Positions 36,621-49,065 of a stretch of 64,000 nucleotides of DNA are shown one piece after another. The notes under the pieces are model-generated. The model worked only from the letters and a program-made list of their open reading frames with translations, searched no databases and had not been told where the DNA came from. The position numbers were made by a program, and so were the translations under genes. Each line of letters begins with the position of its first letter. Within the stretch, counting starts at the first letter, position 1. Source of the stretch: Hypomesus transpacificus. Taxonomy: Eukaryota; Chordata; Actinopteri; Osmeriformes; Osmeridae. The DNA lies in assembly GCF_021917145.1 (NCBI RefSeq), contig NC_061077.1, positions 6,879,298 to 6,943,297 on the forward strand, given 5' to 3'.

Positions 36621-39600
36621 ATGGCCAGATTATCACTTCTGTCTGGTAATTCTACTTGTGACAGTCACATAGGTTACAATATGTTGTCAGTGATCATTAT
36701 AAATTGAGTATAACTGGACAATACATATGCAACATTTTAACTGTACATTTTTTTTCTCTCGAAGGATTGTCCCTGTTGATGTGCTTTCAACTAGGTATGT
36801 CATATTACAACTCTACTCGATAATATGTTTTCCGTAACATAGTAAATTATTCTAAAACCAACTATTCTAATGTGAAGTCTAAACTTGTATATATTTTGTT
36901 TTGGTCTAGTGTCCTCTACCAAACTGGTTTGTTACTTCACAAACTGGTCACAATACAGACAAGGTTCTGGGAGATACCTTCCTTCCAACGTGGACCCACA
37001 TCTTTGCACCCACCTGATCTATGCCTTTTCAATCATTAACCATGCTAACGAGCTAGTCACCTATGAGTGGAATGATGAGACCCTCTACAGGTCCTTCAAT
37101 GACCTGAAGAAAGTGTGAGTCTACCACACTAACCTAAATAATTGGAAAACTAAATAGAAGATCTAAAAAAATTAAATGTTGTCCCGCTGTCAAGAAAACA
37201 CGTTATCCTTCTGTCATTAATCATAGCCATAATCTGCTGTGTAATGTACTTTGTCAGAAACCCTGCACTGAAGACTCTGTTGGCTGTTGGAGGATGGAAC
37301 TTTGGAACCACTCAGTGAGTTGGCTCACATTTATTTCATAATGATGATAAGAAAAAAACAGCTTTAATAATGAATATATTGAAAACATTTGACTTAACAC
37401 TATGTCCCCAGGTTTACCATCATGGTATCATCAAAAGCCAACAGACAGAAGTTTATCCAGTCCTCCATCAGCTTCCTGAGGACACATGGTTTTGATGGTT
37501 TGGATCTGGACTGGGAGTACCCTGGAGCTCGAGGGAGCCCCCCAGAAGACAAGCAGAGATTCACACTGCTGTGTCAGGTCAGTTTGAGACATTTTGTACA
37601 CCTTCTTTGGGTGGTCCACTATGTGCTGAACTCTCATTTGTCTGTGGTTTTAGGAAATACTTGAGGCATTTGAGAAGGAGGCAACTGACACAAGAAGACC
37701 AAGGCTATTGGTAACTGCTGCAGTGGCTGCTGGGAAAGGAAACATTGACAATGGTTATCAGATTGCTGAGATTGCCAAGTGAGGTTCAGCTTCTATTGGA
37801 GTATCCACATAATACTATTGGTGTCTTTTTATAAAAGATTTGAAGCTGTCTGTCTGTCTGTCTGTCTGTCTGACCGTCTGTCCATCTGTCTGTATGTTTG
37901 TGTGACAGAATCCTGGACTTCATCAATGTGATGAGCTATGATCTCCGTGGGGCTTGGGACCCAGTCACAGGCCATAACAGTCCCCTGTACACTAGCTCCT
38001 CAGATACAGGAGAACTGGCCTACTTCAATGTTGTGAGTAAAACCAGGGGCGTCGTTAGACTCTTAGGCACATGCCCCTGTATAAATCAGCAGTATCCAAA
38101 TCAACGCTTGTAAAAGTGTTTGACCAAAAACCCAAACCTATATGCATTCAGAAGTCCATGTCAGCGCGCTCTTCATACCTAGGTCCAGGGGGGTATTCTA
38201 CAAAGCAGGTTATGCAGGTTCAGCACAAGTTGATTCACAATGTTGCAGCAACCTACTGGCAATGTTGCTACAACTGGGTGTCAGCTGGGGAGTTAACTTA
38301 ACCGGTTAAGTCACATAACCTGCTTTCTGGAATACCCCCCAGATGTCGGACTCGGCACATTAGTCAGAATTGAGGTAGGCTAAGAAACATTACAAAACTA
38401 AAGATAGTTTCTAAACTAGAATTGAAGTACTTGCCAAAGCTGAAATCAAACTTGCGTCCCTGAACTGTTGTATAGTGGGTTGAGAAAGGGGAGTTTCTAT
38501 AGCCTAGTAGTGCATTGCGCGCAGCAAGCTTGGAAGAAAAAAAGAGATATGAATTAGGGGCCTGTGCCCCAATAGAGTGTTATGTCTAAAAACGCCTCTG
38601 AGTAAAACTATTCAGACATGATAAAAGCTAATGGTAAACTTATCAGTAGTATCATATACTTATGCCATTATTCTATTTACAAGTGGTTAATGTATTATCC
38701 CTTGTCTTTTCCCCCAGGACTTTGCCATGAAGTACTGGAGAGATCAGGGGGCCCCTGTGGAAAAGCTCATGATGGGTTTTGCCACCTATGGGCGCACATT
38801 CCGCACAACATCTGCAGCCAGTGGTGTTGGAACCCCAGCAAGCGGACCCGCTTCTGCTGGAACATACACTTTGGAAGCTGGCTTCTGGTCCTATTATGAG
38901 GTCAGTGGTTAAGCTCAACGTGAGTTCTAAGAAATACAATTAAATGAGTGCCTAATGCACTGGGATTTTTGATTTTTTTGTATTTGGTCATATTTTTTGA
39001 ATTTTTGTAATCAACTTCTTGTCCAATTGGTTGTTATCAATCTTCTGAGGATGTGGGTTGTACCTTATAATCAAGGCAATTTAGTTACCTATTCAAACAG
39101 AATAAGGAACTCTCCTCCCTTATCATGTGGTTAAAGTAAAAAAGGTACCCCCTCATTCAGCCCAACAATACATCATCTTTCTCCAGATCTGCACTTTCCT
39201 CAAAGGAACCACCATTCAGTGGATTAAGGAGCAAAAGGTCCCATATGCTACTAAAGGAAATGAGTGGGTAGGATTTGACAACAGGGAGAGTTTTGAGATC
39301 AAGGTAATGACAGACTGATGTAATGGCTTTCCCAAAAACATTATGGTGATGTCACATCATCGGAAGCCAATAATAGTGTATTTATGTTCTAAAATTACTT
39401 TTCAAGGCTCAATTTTTAAAAGACAACAAGTTTGGAGGAGCTTTTATCTGGGCTCTGGATCTTGATGACTTTTCCGGACAGTTCTGTGGACAGGGGAACT
39501 ATCCCCTCATTAGTCATCTGCGCTCTCTTCTGTCCTCGGGTATGCAAACATCTCCGAACACACACTTTTACAAGAAGCAGCAGAGTGTATCCAAAATTAA

Positions 39601-39946
39601 TTTTCTATACAGTATACAGTAGTGTATAGACAGCGTACTATGTTCTCTCATTATCCCTTTGTACTTGACAGACTTGCCACCCCTACCATCATCGTCTGTT
39701 CGTCCACCAGTTGTGACAACAACTGGTAGTGTGGCCCCCACCACCTCCAGCCCTGCCTCCTCAACTGCCACCCCCACAACCCCAAACATCAGTGGTTTCT
39801 GTGGGGGGAAGGACGATGGTCTCTACAGCAACAATGATGATGCAAATTCTTTCTACCAGTGCTTCAATGGACACACCTATGTTCATAAGTGCCATATTGG
39901 CCTCGTTTACAATGCCAAATGCAACTGCTGTGACTGGCCAATATAA
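36621..39946 (+). CDS. chia: Acidic chitinase-like GH18 enzyme, copy 1
   Basis: Secreted family 18 chitinase that cleaves beta-1,4-linked N-acetylglucosamine polymers; in fish such enzymes are mostly gastric. Exons: 36621-36645, 36765-36794, 36910-37114, 37258-37314, 37412-37577, 37654-37778, 37909-38032, 38718-38900, 39187-39303, 39407-39539 and 39672-39946, in phase, giving 479 residues. There is a signal peptide over the first 20 or so residues, then the barrel starting at KLVCYFTNW, and the catalytic DxxDxDxE motif seen as [12 protein letters not shown] in exon 5. A Thr/Ser/Pro-rich linker and a C-terminal six-cysteine chitin-binding (CBM14) domain lie in the last exon. Copy 2 lies 1.5 kb downstream with the same exon lengths. 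Intron 7 carries a hAT element starting 11 nt after exon 7. Human CHIT1 lies at 1q32, so chit1 is an alternative name; acidic chitinase is my preference. Confidence 0.9.
37846..37895 (+). repeat. CTGT microsatellite in chitinase intron 6
   Basis: CTGT repeated in tandem, degenerating toward the exon 7 acceptor, where it also supplies the pyrimidine-containing stretch upstream of the AG at 37907-37908. Confidence 0.85.
38044..38600 (+). mobile_element. Non-autonomous hAT-like DNA transposon in chitinase intron 7
   Basis: A 557-bp element with imperfect terminal inverted repeats: CAGGGGCGTCGTTAGAC on the left, and the right end reads CAGAGGCGTTTTTAGAC on the opposite strand. An exact 8-bp target duplication AGTAAAAC flanks it (38036-38043 and 38601-38608), the hAT hallmark. 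It has no transposase frame. It starts 11 nt after exon 7, and the left duplication begins at intron position +4. A second MITE (38188-38340) sits inside it. Confidence 0.85.
38188..38340 (+). mobile_element. MITE nested in the hAT-like element
   Basis: 153 bp with 27-bp terminal inverted repeats (38188-38214 and 38314-38340) matching at 25 of 27 positions; each end starts with six G on its own strand and contains AAAGCAGGTTATG. It has no coding capacity. A clear target duplication is not visible. Its position inside the hAT-like element shows it arrived later, or is a shared internal module of that family. Confidence 0.75.
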
Positions 39947-41451
39947 AGTGCAGCCCTTCTAAGCAACTTCAGTATAACAATGTTCTGTTTACCATAGCTT
40001 TAGGATGCCACCATATATATATATATATATATATTATCATTATATAATTTTTTATTGTAACATGCCCTTTACTTCCCTTGTAATCACTTGTGTGAAAGTT
40101 ATACAGTGAAACCAAGACTGGAGACCTGTGCCTTCAATGGACATTAAAACTAAATGATTGAATAATCACTGACAAACAAACACGTGCAAACTGTTCTAAG
40201 TTTTCATTTCTTATCTGGCTTTTTATATTTGTCTTGTGATTATTAGAAAAAACTGTGGGGACAAAGGAAGCTGCATGTCAGATGCTTGAGCAATGTTGGA
40301 ATCCCCAACCATCTGACCGTCTTACACAAGTGGTACAGTGGTAGGAGGGGTTTTGGACCCAGTCTGTAATTACCAGCAGTCCGATTGCTCCATCTTATAG
40401 TGTGAAATAGTTATTATGATGGGAATCTATTGTAGCACTAGAATTACAGAGGTGTGTAGATGCACGTAATCTCTGGAACAACATTTATACCACATGTAAA
40501 ATGTTGAGTGACTATTTTTGCTTTTAACCTGTAAGGCATGGTCAGCTATAACACTACATGTAGAAACATCTACACACCCTTACTTTATTTATGTGTCATT
40601 GAAACAAATGAAGGTGACTAGATATTTCAATTGTATTTCACCCTATTTGTTTTACATTACATGCATTCTTAAATAAAATTTAAAAAGTTGAAGTAACAGT
40701 TGTCAAATGTAGGGGCATTCGTTTCACAGTTCCTGCACTACTTTGTGTTACCTTTTAATTGATGGCCTGTTGTTGTGGTAGAGCTGATGAGTGGTACACC
40801 TGCACTGTGATATTTGCTTTTGTGTTATCTTAGATGTTATATGTTATAGGTTACATTTATTCACTTAGCAAACGCTTTTACGAGTTATGCATGGTTTACA
40901 TTACACTGCATTTGTACGGATCTGTCTGCAGAGCGTGGGCTTTGAATGCTCCAAATGTGTTCCTGTTCCACCTATGATTGGCAAACGTGCAGGGGTTGTG
41001 AAACCCATGTTCCGATTGGTCAATAGCATCCGCACGGACCCTGTGCATGACCCAGTACTGTGCTTTCCTTAACTTTTAGGGTCTTCCTTTGGGAAGCTGC
41101 AAAACCGCCCGCCGGCTGTAAAACATTTTATGTGAAACCTGAGTGAAACTCAAGGATTGCATTGAAAGATTACGCATACACGGTCACAAAAATACCTTCT
41201 GTACCATACCCGACTGGAGGCTGCAGTTTCAATAGCGTAAATCGGTGGGGGTCTGACTATTTCAACCGTAACGTGACCAAAATGGAAAAAAATTATCTTG
41301 TTGAAAGATTTGGTGACGAAGTTACTTTTTTTTATCAATTTTCGCTGTCTGTGGGTGGGGTTATAACAGCTGAAATCAATCTATTTCCCTTTTTGTCTTA
41401 TTTTTAAGAGACGTTCCACTCCTGCCTCCTTAATTTTGGAATCCACTAATC
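39947..41451. other. Intergenic region between the two chitinase genes
   Basis: Contains the 3' UTR of copy 1, an (AT)n tract at about 40014-40034, and a possible ATTAAA signal near 40143. A short SINE-tail-like fragment on the minus strand lies at about 40850-40880 (TTCACTTAGCAAACGCTTTTA). The rest is unassigned; short frames at 40887-41072 and 41162-41407 have no recognisable content. Confidence 0.5.
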
Positions 41452-44193
41452 ATGAGATTTCTCACTCTAGCAGGTAGGTATCTATAATGATTTTGATTAG
41501 CATATTTTATGTTATCTAAGCTTAATAATTCAGAAAAATGAATGACTAGTTTTGACTTTTTTTCCGAAGGTTTGTTCCTGACCTTGTGCCACATAGGTAG
41601 GTTTACTCTCTTGCCAAATTACTTTGGCTAGAACTAAATCTGTAGTTTTTACCTTGATGTTGTGTTAATCGAAGTGTCACAGGAGTGATCCTTTGAGTGA
41701 TGTTTTGAATGGTTGAGCGGTGCAACTAAATCCTGACAGTGTGTTACAAATGTGAACTGAAGCCTACTTTAGGATGATGTTAGTTAACAAACAAAAAAAA
41801 GTATTGTAAAACTGGATTTACAGGTTGTTGCTAAAATGGCTGCTCCGGAATGTTAATGCATTGTTTCTGTGTCTAGGTACTTCCTCTCAACTTGTGTGCT
41901 ACTTCACCAACTGGTCCCAGTACAGACCTGGTGCAGGAAAGTACACGCCTGATAATGTTGACCCACACCTGTGCACACACCTGATTTATGCTTTTTCCGT
42001 CATCAACCCGGCTAACGAGCTTGTCACTTACGAATGGAACGATGAGACTCTCTACAAGTCCTTCAATGGACTCAAAGACAGGTTGGCATCTTCTTTCACA
42101 TACAGAGCAGTTGAATTAGGCTCATAATAAGCTGCATTGTGTGGAGTTAGAGTTGTTTGTTTTCTTATCACTTATTTGGTTTAGCAAACCAAATGTAACC
42201 AGAACCAAATCAAAACAATTGTAATTGTGTGGTCCAACAGAAATGCTGGTCTTAAAACACTTCTGGCAGTTGGTGGATGGAACTTTGGCACTCAACAGTG
42301 AGACATTTCACTTTCAAGTTTACATAAATAACAAACAACAATAGGTTCAACTGTTCTACTCCTTTTTAACGTGATTTGTACTTTTCTATTTTTATGATAA
42401 CTTTTCCAATTAGGTTTACTACGATGGTGTCGACCCCAGCCAACAGACAGAAGTTTATCCAGTCCTCCATCATCTTCCTGAGGAAACATGGTTTTGATGG
42501 TTTGGATCTGGACTGGGAGTACCCTGGAGCTCGAGGGAGCCCCCCAGAAGACAAGCAGAGATTCACTCTGCTGTGTCAGGTCTGAAATACAGCAGAATAG
42601 GATAGATTAACAAATTAACTATACATGTAATACAATGTGGCCACTCCACTTGGTTGTTTAGGAGCTCCTAAAGGCCTATGAGGCAGAGGGCACTTTGACT
42701 GGACGGCCCAGACTGATGGTCACTGCAGCGGTGGCTGCTGGAAAAGGAACCGTTAATGCTGGTTATGAAATAGCAGAAATTGCAAAGTAAGTGTGATTCA
42801 CAAAGAAATGTATACATTTGACTGGAAAAGGCCAGTGAAGTGTGACATCTTTTAAAAACAGGTATCTAGACTTCATTAGTGTGATGACCTATGATTTTCA
42901 CGGCAACTGGGAGAGTGTAACAGGACACAACAGCCCCCTATACCAGGGTTCCCATGACACAGGAGATCTAATCTTCTTTAACACAGTGAGAACCAAGATT
43001 TATGTTCACATCTTTTCATGAATGCTTGTTTAATGATAAAGACTATCATATTTTTTTTTACACTTACTATTTCTCTTTATCTCTCAGGATTTTGCCATGA
43101 AGTACTGGCGAGACCAAGGAGTCCCTGTGGAAAAGCTGAGAATGGGCTTTGCTACCTACGGGCGGACATTTAACCTTGCTTCTGGAGCCAGCGGTGTTGG
43201 AGTCCCAACCAGCGGTCCTGCTGCAGCTGGGATGTTCACCAGGGAGGCTGGCTTCTGGTCCTACTATGAGGTTCACATCAATACCATGTTTTAAGTAATC
43301 GGCTCTGGAAATATTTACTGCTCACAGATGCACTTCACATTAAGACAACTCTAACTGAAAGGGTGACCCTTTGTTGGTGAAATATGTGCAAGTGACCTGA
43401 CTTCTTTGTGTTTCAGATCTGCACGTTCCTTCCAGGAAGCACTACCCAGTGGATTGATAGCCAGAAGGTTCCCTATGCTACTAAGAGAAATGAGTGGGTG
43501 GGATTTGACAACAAAGAGAGCTTTGAGACCAAGGTATTATATGTTGTCCCGTAACAGCAGTATGAAGGGTAAAGTTATACTACAATTAACCAGAGCTGTA
43601 CAGTACATTAATAAGTTTATCCTCCTGTTTATGCTTATTTTCTCTGAAGGTTCGTTACATGAAAGACAACAAGTTTGGAGGAGCTTTTGTCTGGGCTCTG
43701 GACCTTGATGACTTTACTGGACAGTTCTGTGGACAGGGGAACTATCCCCTCATCAGGCATCTCAAGGGACTCCTTGATACTGGTAAAGCACATTCTGTAG
43801 AACATTCATATCTTATGGTTCAGTCATGAGCAGAATACTCTTGGTATCTTGAATAATTTAATTTTACATTTATAAATACAACTTTTTACAAATGTTTTCC
43901 TAGGAGTCCCTCCACTGCAATCTACAACCACCCTAGAGCCAGGGGCACAGACTCCAGACAAGGCAACTGCTACCAGTAAGCCAGGGGAACAGACTCCAGA
44001 CAAGGCATTAAGCGAGGAGTTCTGTGTGGGCCGGCCTGGTGGGCTGTATCCAAAGCCTGATGCTCCAGGGTCTTTCTACCGATGTGCCAACGACATCACC
44101 TGGGTTCAAAACTGCCCGGCTGGCCTTGTTTTCGATGACAGCTGTAAGTGTTGCAATTGGCTCAACTTGAACACAATTCTTTTTACAACATGA
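41452..44193 (+). CDS. chia: Acidic chitinase-like GH18 enzyme, copy 2
   Basis: Tandem paralogue of the preceding gene. Exons: 41452-41473, 41570-41596, 41877-42081, 42241-42297, 42414-42579, 42662-42786, 42862-42985, 43088-43270, 43417-43533, 43650-43782 and 43904-44193, in phase, giving 482 residues. Exons 3-10 have exactly the lengths seen in copy 1. It has a signal peptide, the catalytic motif [12 protein letters not shown] intact, and a C-terminal six-cysteine chitin-binding domain. The linker contains a small tandem repeat of PG(A/E)QTPDKA in place of copy 1's Thr/Pro-rich linker. Two donors are weak (GTTGGC after exon 3, GTTCAC after exon 8), although frame and homology demand them. 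The 3' UTR appears to include a DNA transposon 26 bp after the stop; AATAAA lies at 45020-45025. Confidence 0.9.
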
Positions 44194-44218
44194 AGCCTCA
44201 GCTGCAATAGTGAGCATT

Positions 44219-44885
44219 CAGTGTTTCCCACACATAGACTAATGTGTGGCGGTGCGCCACAGAATCAACACCGGCCGCCACATATTGCGTTTCGTAAAAA
44301 AACATTTTTTAATCGCTATTTAGGTTAAAACACGCAGCGTATTCGTTCAGCTGCATTTCCTTTCCCCTGCTCTCCCTCCGTCTCTGTCACTCATGCGTCT
44401 TTCTCACATATGCACAGTCACAACGTTAGCAACAATGCATACATATGCCGTTCTAGTAAGACCGACTGCAATATCAGCTAGCCTTCAGCATTAGTGCCGT
44501 AGCTATAAGTCGAGGAAAGTTGAGGTTACTTTTCGCTAGGTACCTTACTCACATTTACATTTAGTCATTTAGCAGACGCTCTTATCCAGAGTGACTTGCA
44601 GTACTCGAAGTTTCCCCTTCGGTCTTTTGGTGAGAAGTCTCAAGAGCTAGCTACTTACCCGGCGTCATGGAGCCGACCTGTTAAATAGTTGTTTAGCACT
44701 AGCGTTGCTACATGCATAATTCAGAAATGATATGTTAGTTGTTGTAAATTTTGTGAAGGTGTGAATCATTTTGGATTAATATTTAATGTAACAAATTATT
44801 AACGAATTGTTAACCCCCCCCCCCCCGTCTGACAACCCCCACCCCTCCCCGCCACAATTAGATTTCGAATCTGTGGGAAACACTG
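44219..44885 (+). mobile_element. Non-autonomous hAT-like element in the chitinase copy 2 3' UTR
   Basis: 667 bp with a perfect 14-bp terminal inverted repeat CAGTGTTTCCCACA at both ends. The flanks show a 5-bp duplication GCATT, shorter than the 8 bp usual for hAT, so the superfamily is tentative. Internal CG-rich palindromic stretches (GTGGCGGTGCGCCAC), a poly-C run near 44815 and no transposase frame point to a MITE-like derivative. A minus-strand SINE tail is nested at about 44548-44602. Confidence 0.8.
44548..44602 (-). repeat. SINE tail fragment nested in the hAT-like element
   Basis: On the minus strand this reads GATAAGAGCGTCTGCTAAATG followed by ACTAAATGTAAATG, the same tail as the SINE at 28.67 kb. 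The tRNA-like head is not recognisable upstream, so this is either a 5'-truncated copy or a tail shared with another SINE family. Confidence 0.75.
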
Positions 44886-45582
44886 GCATTATTCTACATA
44901 TCTTTGTCTTATGCTTTTTTTAAATGGTTACTTTTGCTATTATTGATTATACAATGGCTTCATGTATACTTTAAGCTTCATACTACTCCTGAATCAATTA
45001 CGTATTTGATTGGCATGTGAATAAAATAAAAACTGTTCTTCGCTTCCAAATGGTCAATAGTTTCTACAACCATGAATTCAACCAGCCAAACAATGACACT
45101 ATCATTTTTATTTGATTGTCCAGCATTTCCACATCAATACAATTGATTCCAAAGGCAGTCTTATCACAATTCAAGTGATTCCTTTAAAACCAAATAACCC
45201 ATTAGCAAGTCATGTCTGTGATACTTAAGAAATATTAACAACTATTTGTAATTCTCGAAATACAATACATTGAAGAATTTAGCACTTTCATGTTAATCTC
45301 AATTTTGAAATTGCAGCAGTACAATTCTGCCACAGGATTTATGCTCTAAAAATACAATACGGTTCTCTTAAACACTCAATTATGAAATAGTCAAATGTAA
45401 ACATCAATTCACCCCTCCATTTTAAATTTTATATTCAAAATGATGTGCCAATTACTAAATCAATCTACATACAATGTGATTAGGAGAAATGCAGGCATAC
45501 CTAATTATTAGATTGACACAATTCATCCATGGTGCAAGCTAGGCCTGCATATCTCCTCTCTGAACCCATAATGCCATCTTCT

Positions 45583-48500
45583 TTACAACTCATGACTAGT
45601 GCTATGAGGAGGAGGTAGTTTTCTAATGTCACAGTTCTGGATCAGGTTGAAGAAAAACATTACCAGCTCCTCATAGTTCTTCTTGGAAATCCTCTCATTG
45701 ATACCATGGAATCTGGAAATGTAAACAAAGAAACACATACTTAATAGTTCTCTCAGAATGACAATGTCTGCATTGCAGAACCAGGGTATACTACTCAGGG
45801 TGATCGACAAGTTAACAGCTGAGTGGGACCTGACCAGGAACCAGCTACAGTCCCACCAGTATGCAGTGTGTTGAAAGGTGACAGTCTGTATGGTGCAACA
45901 AAGTCACATGGTTTGGTCATAACACGAGGTAGTCTCATGATCAACTAACGAGAATGGCCTTTTGTTCTACAAACACCACCTTCATCATGCAATTGACAGA
46001 TATTGTATTGTATCTCTTGAGATAACAATGGTGAACATTGTAACTACAGCTATGTTTTCTGCCGAAATGTGGAATGCTTTCTCTTTCTGCCTCATGCAGA
46101 AGCAGTAATGAACTGACATGTTAATAATCAATATGCCTACCTCTGAGCATCACCTGGTTTGAACCAAGTAGGTGAAAAGCGATATATGTCCTTGGTCAGC
46201 TCAGTGTAATGACGACTGTCTGTGTTCCCAATACAGATACCTGCACATAGACAAAACTAAGATGAGACACTTGAACCTGCCATAATGGAAACAACCAGTC
46301 TATTCAAATATTAGAAGCACAAGATAAATAACTTTCTTACCAGGGGCAACGGTGACTTGGGGAAACATGTCCATCACAGTTTTCTTGAGGATTTGAAACC
46401 CAAAGGAGGTTTCATCAGAGGAGCTGACACGCACAGGGTCAAAGCCATGCACAAGCTCCATCTTCACCCTCTCGTCCCCCACTGTCCACTGAATCAGCTC
46501 CAAAATCTAAAAGGGCAGGGAATGACAATGGCACATTTACTTTATGTTAAAAGAACAGAAAGGTTAACTAAATTGAATATCATAGAAACTTGCTGATGAA
46601 AATGTTCATTACATTGACGTAGAAGTCTGACATACAAATACAAACCATAACGGTATAATAAGGAAGATCAATTCCACAATTTGCACACAGTGACACATTA
46701 TTTATACACCACCTTTACAGATATGGAAAGTGATAAAGAAGTCCTTTACTGTAGAGCTGGTAAAACAGGTGACCCATCCATACCTCTTGTAAGGACTGTG
46801 AGGAATGGATGCGTAGATTTACGTAGGCTTCAGCTTGGGAGGGTAGAACATTCACCTGAAGATTTTAGAATATTCAGGCTGTAAAATAACTGTTCTATCC
46901 AGGAAAACATTACTTACGTGATTCTCAATTCTCGTATCACACCTTAACCCCTGAGTTGAACATGGTGACAGCAGTGGTTGTCCTGACAAAAGCATTGGTG
47001 TCTGGTCTTCTCTCCATGAATCTGCAAGATCAATTAACACTTGTATAATGATGAACATGTTGATGAAACAAGCAGGATAAATGAAAATTATTACCTGCCG
47101 ATGATGGGAGAAAACAGCCACATATTTGACATGATAAATTTCAGCGGGAAGTCAAACTGTCAGAAACAGAGAGGAAGGAATGATAGAATATGCTGTTGAG
47201 AGACCTAGTCGTTGAACTATCTACTCTAGCTGATCCACTTATCAGTCTCACCTTGTGGGCCAGTTGTTCAAAAGTGTCACGCTCAGGGCCGAGACCAAAC
47301 ATCCTGGGCATGGGCTTTTCCTCTAATCTGAGGACACATCACAGGATTTAAATAAAAGAACTGGATTTATGGTAAATACAGCAACATCTTATTACAAAGC
47401 AGTGGCATTTAAGTGTAGCCTTGCCAGCGGGATGAAAGGGTAAGTTGAGAATGAGGAAGTGAGAGGACAGAAGCCATGTACAAAATATTGTTTAGGGTTG
47501 GCAGGTAATGTTCTGCTTCTCTTAACTGAGGCCTGTGAGCAGTGAAGTTATACGCTCTCTCACTCACCTTCTGACGGCTGCAGCCAAGATGCCAATGCTG
47601 CTCTCCCTGGGGGGCATGGAGGAATGTCCCGGAACTGTGAACACACTCAGCTTCACTGTAGCCTGTCCCTTCTCACTGATCCCAATCCTGCAACACACAA
47701 ACACACCCATCATTAGACGTTCTGCTTTGAAGCCCAATGTGTACATATTTTGCCAACGTTTTAAAGTGCTATTACTAGATCCTCACAGAGCAGCAGGCCC
47801 CCTCAGACCACTAATGACCCCATCCAGCACAGCCAGGCCCTCATCCAGGACAAACGCCAGCTGCACCCCACGCTTCTTTAGCACACGCACTATGTTCATA
47901 GCACCCTGGTATCCAGAAACCTACAAAAGTGTTGAATGGGAAAAACTAGTATAACATAAAATGATTAAGTTGACTGTATGTCTACAGTATACAGTAGTAG
48001 GCCTGATTAATAGACTAGATACCTCTTCATCATGACCCAGACCAATGTAGAAACCCCTACGTGGTGCATAACCTTTCATCAGCAGGTATTCCAGTGCCTG
48101 GAGAATCGCCTGAGAATAGGGAACTCTGGTTAGATTGAAGGCATTCATGATGGCGCTGTACATCGTGCAAAACATTGTCATGCAGAAATATGTTACCATG
48201 ACAGCTTGCTTGTTGTCAATTGTTCCTCTACCATAGATAAACCCATCAATCTCCTTGGCAGAGAATGGCGGAGCCTCCCAGCCATCGCTTTCCAAGGCTG
48301 GCACCACATCTATGTGAGCCAGGAGCATGTAGGGCATCAATGCAGGGTTGGAGCCTGGCACCCAGAATAGGTGACTGTAGTTGGCCACCATCTCATGATG
48401 AACCAATTTGGAAGAAAACACTGTAGGAAAAACTACATGAGAGATACATCATACTTTAGTAATTACATTAAACTAACCATAAAGCAAACTACATTGTGTA

Positions 48501-49065
48501 CGCTGTATGAATGACACCTTTATTAGTCACATAACCTACAACTGAAGTAAACTTGGGTTACCGATTATACAAATCTGGGTTCATGAAAAGGAGATGCTTT
48601 CGATCAGCCCTACCCCTCCTGAGGAGATGGTCGAACTCGCGCAAAGCGCTGGTGTTCAATTGTGTTTCCGTTGTTGACACGGTGGGAATCCGTACCGCCT
48701 CTGAAAGGAATCGAGTGTGAGCAACAGGTGCTAAATGTGACACTTACTTGCAACAAGCAAAAAATAAAAACTGGAAACATGCATGTCGCGTTTTGCATCA
48801 AACTTGTAAGTCATTCCAAGAACATGACAAAATCAAATTGTTCACCTTTGAAATGATCAAGAAGCTCTTCTCGATGTTCGCTTATTAAATCCGACGCAAT
48901 GTTGTTTGTCTTCTCCCAGTGAGCGAGCTGTAGATCTGCATTAACATCCAGCGTCAGTGTCCTTACAGTGGCTATAACGAACAATACTAGTAGAACAAAT
49001 GACAAGCTAAAGGACACAATCTTTACAAATTTGACAACCCTAAACTTTGTATAATGGTCGGTCAT
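45583..49065 (-). CDS. pm20d1: PM20D1, N-fatty-acyl-amino-acid synthase/hydrolase
   Basis: M20 peptidase-family enzyme that reversibly joins free fatty acids to amino acids; in mammals it is secreted and linked to uncoupled respiration. Thirteen minus-strand exons: 48846-49065, 48614-48700, 48197-48420, 48023-48109, 47787-47920, 47568-47687, 47252-47327, 47095-47156, 46943-47021, 46784-46855, 46341-46506, 46141-46240 and 45583-45712, phases consistent, giving 518 residues (human 502). The zinc-site blocks are visible: [25 protein letters not shown] and [22 protein letters not shown] matches the family lid region. The N-terminus has a strong hydrophobic segment ([14 protein letters not shown]) after about 17 polar residues, so it could be a signal anchor rather than a cleaved signal. 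The upstream LEM-domain gene ends about 250 bp away on the same strand. Confidence 0.93.
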
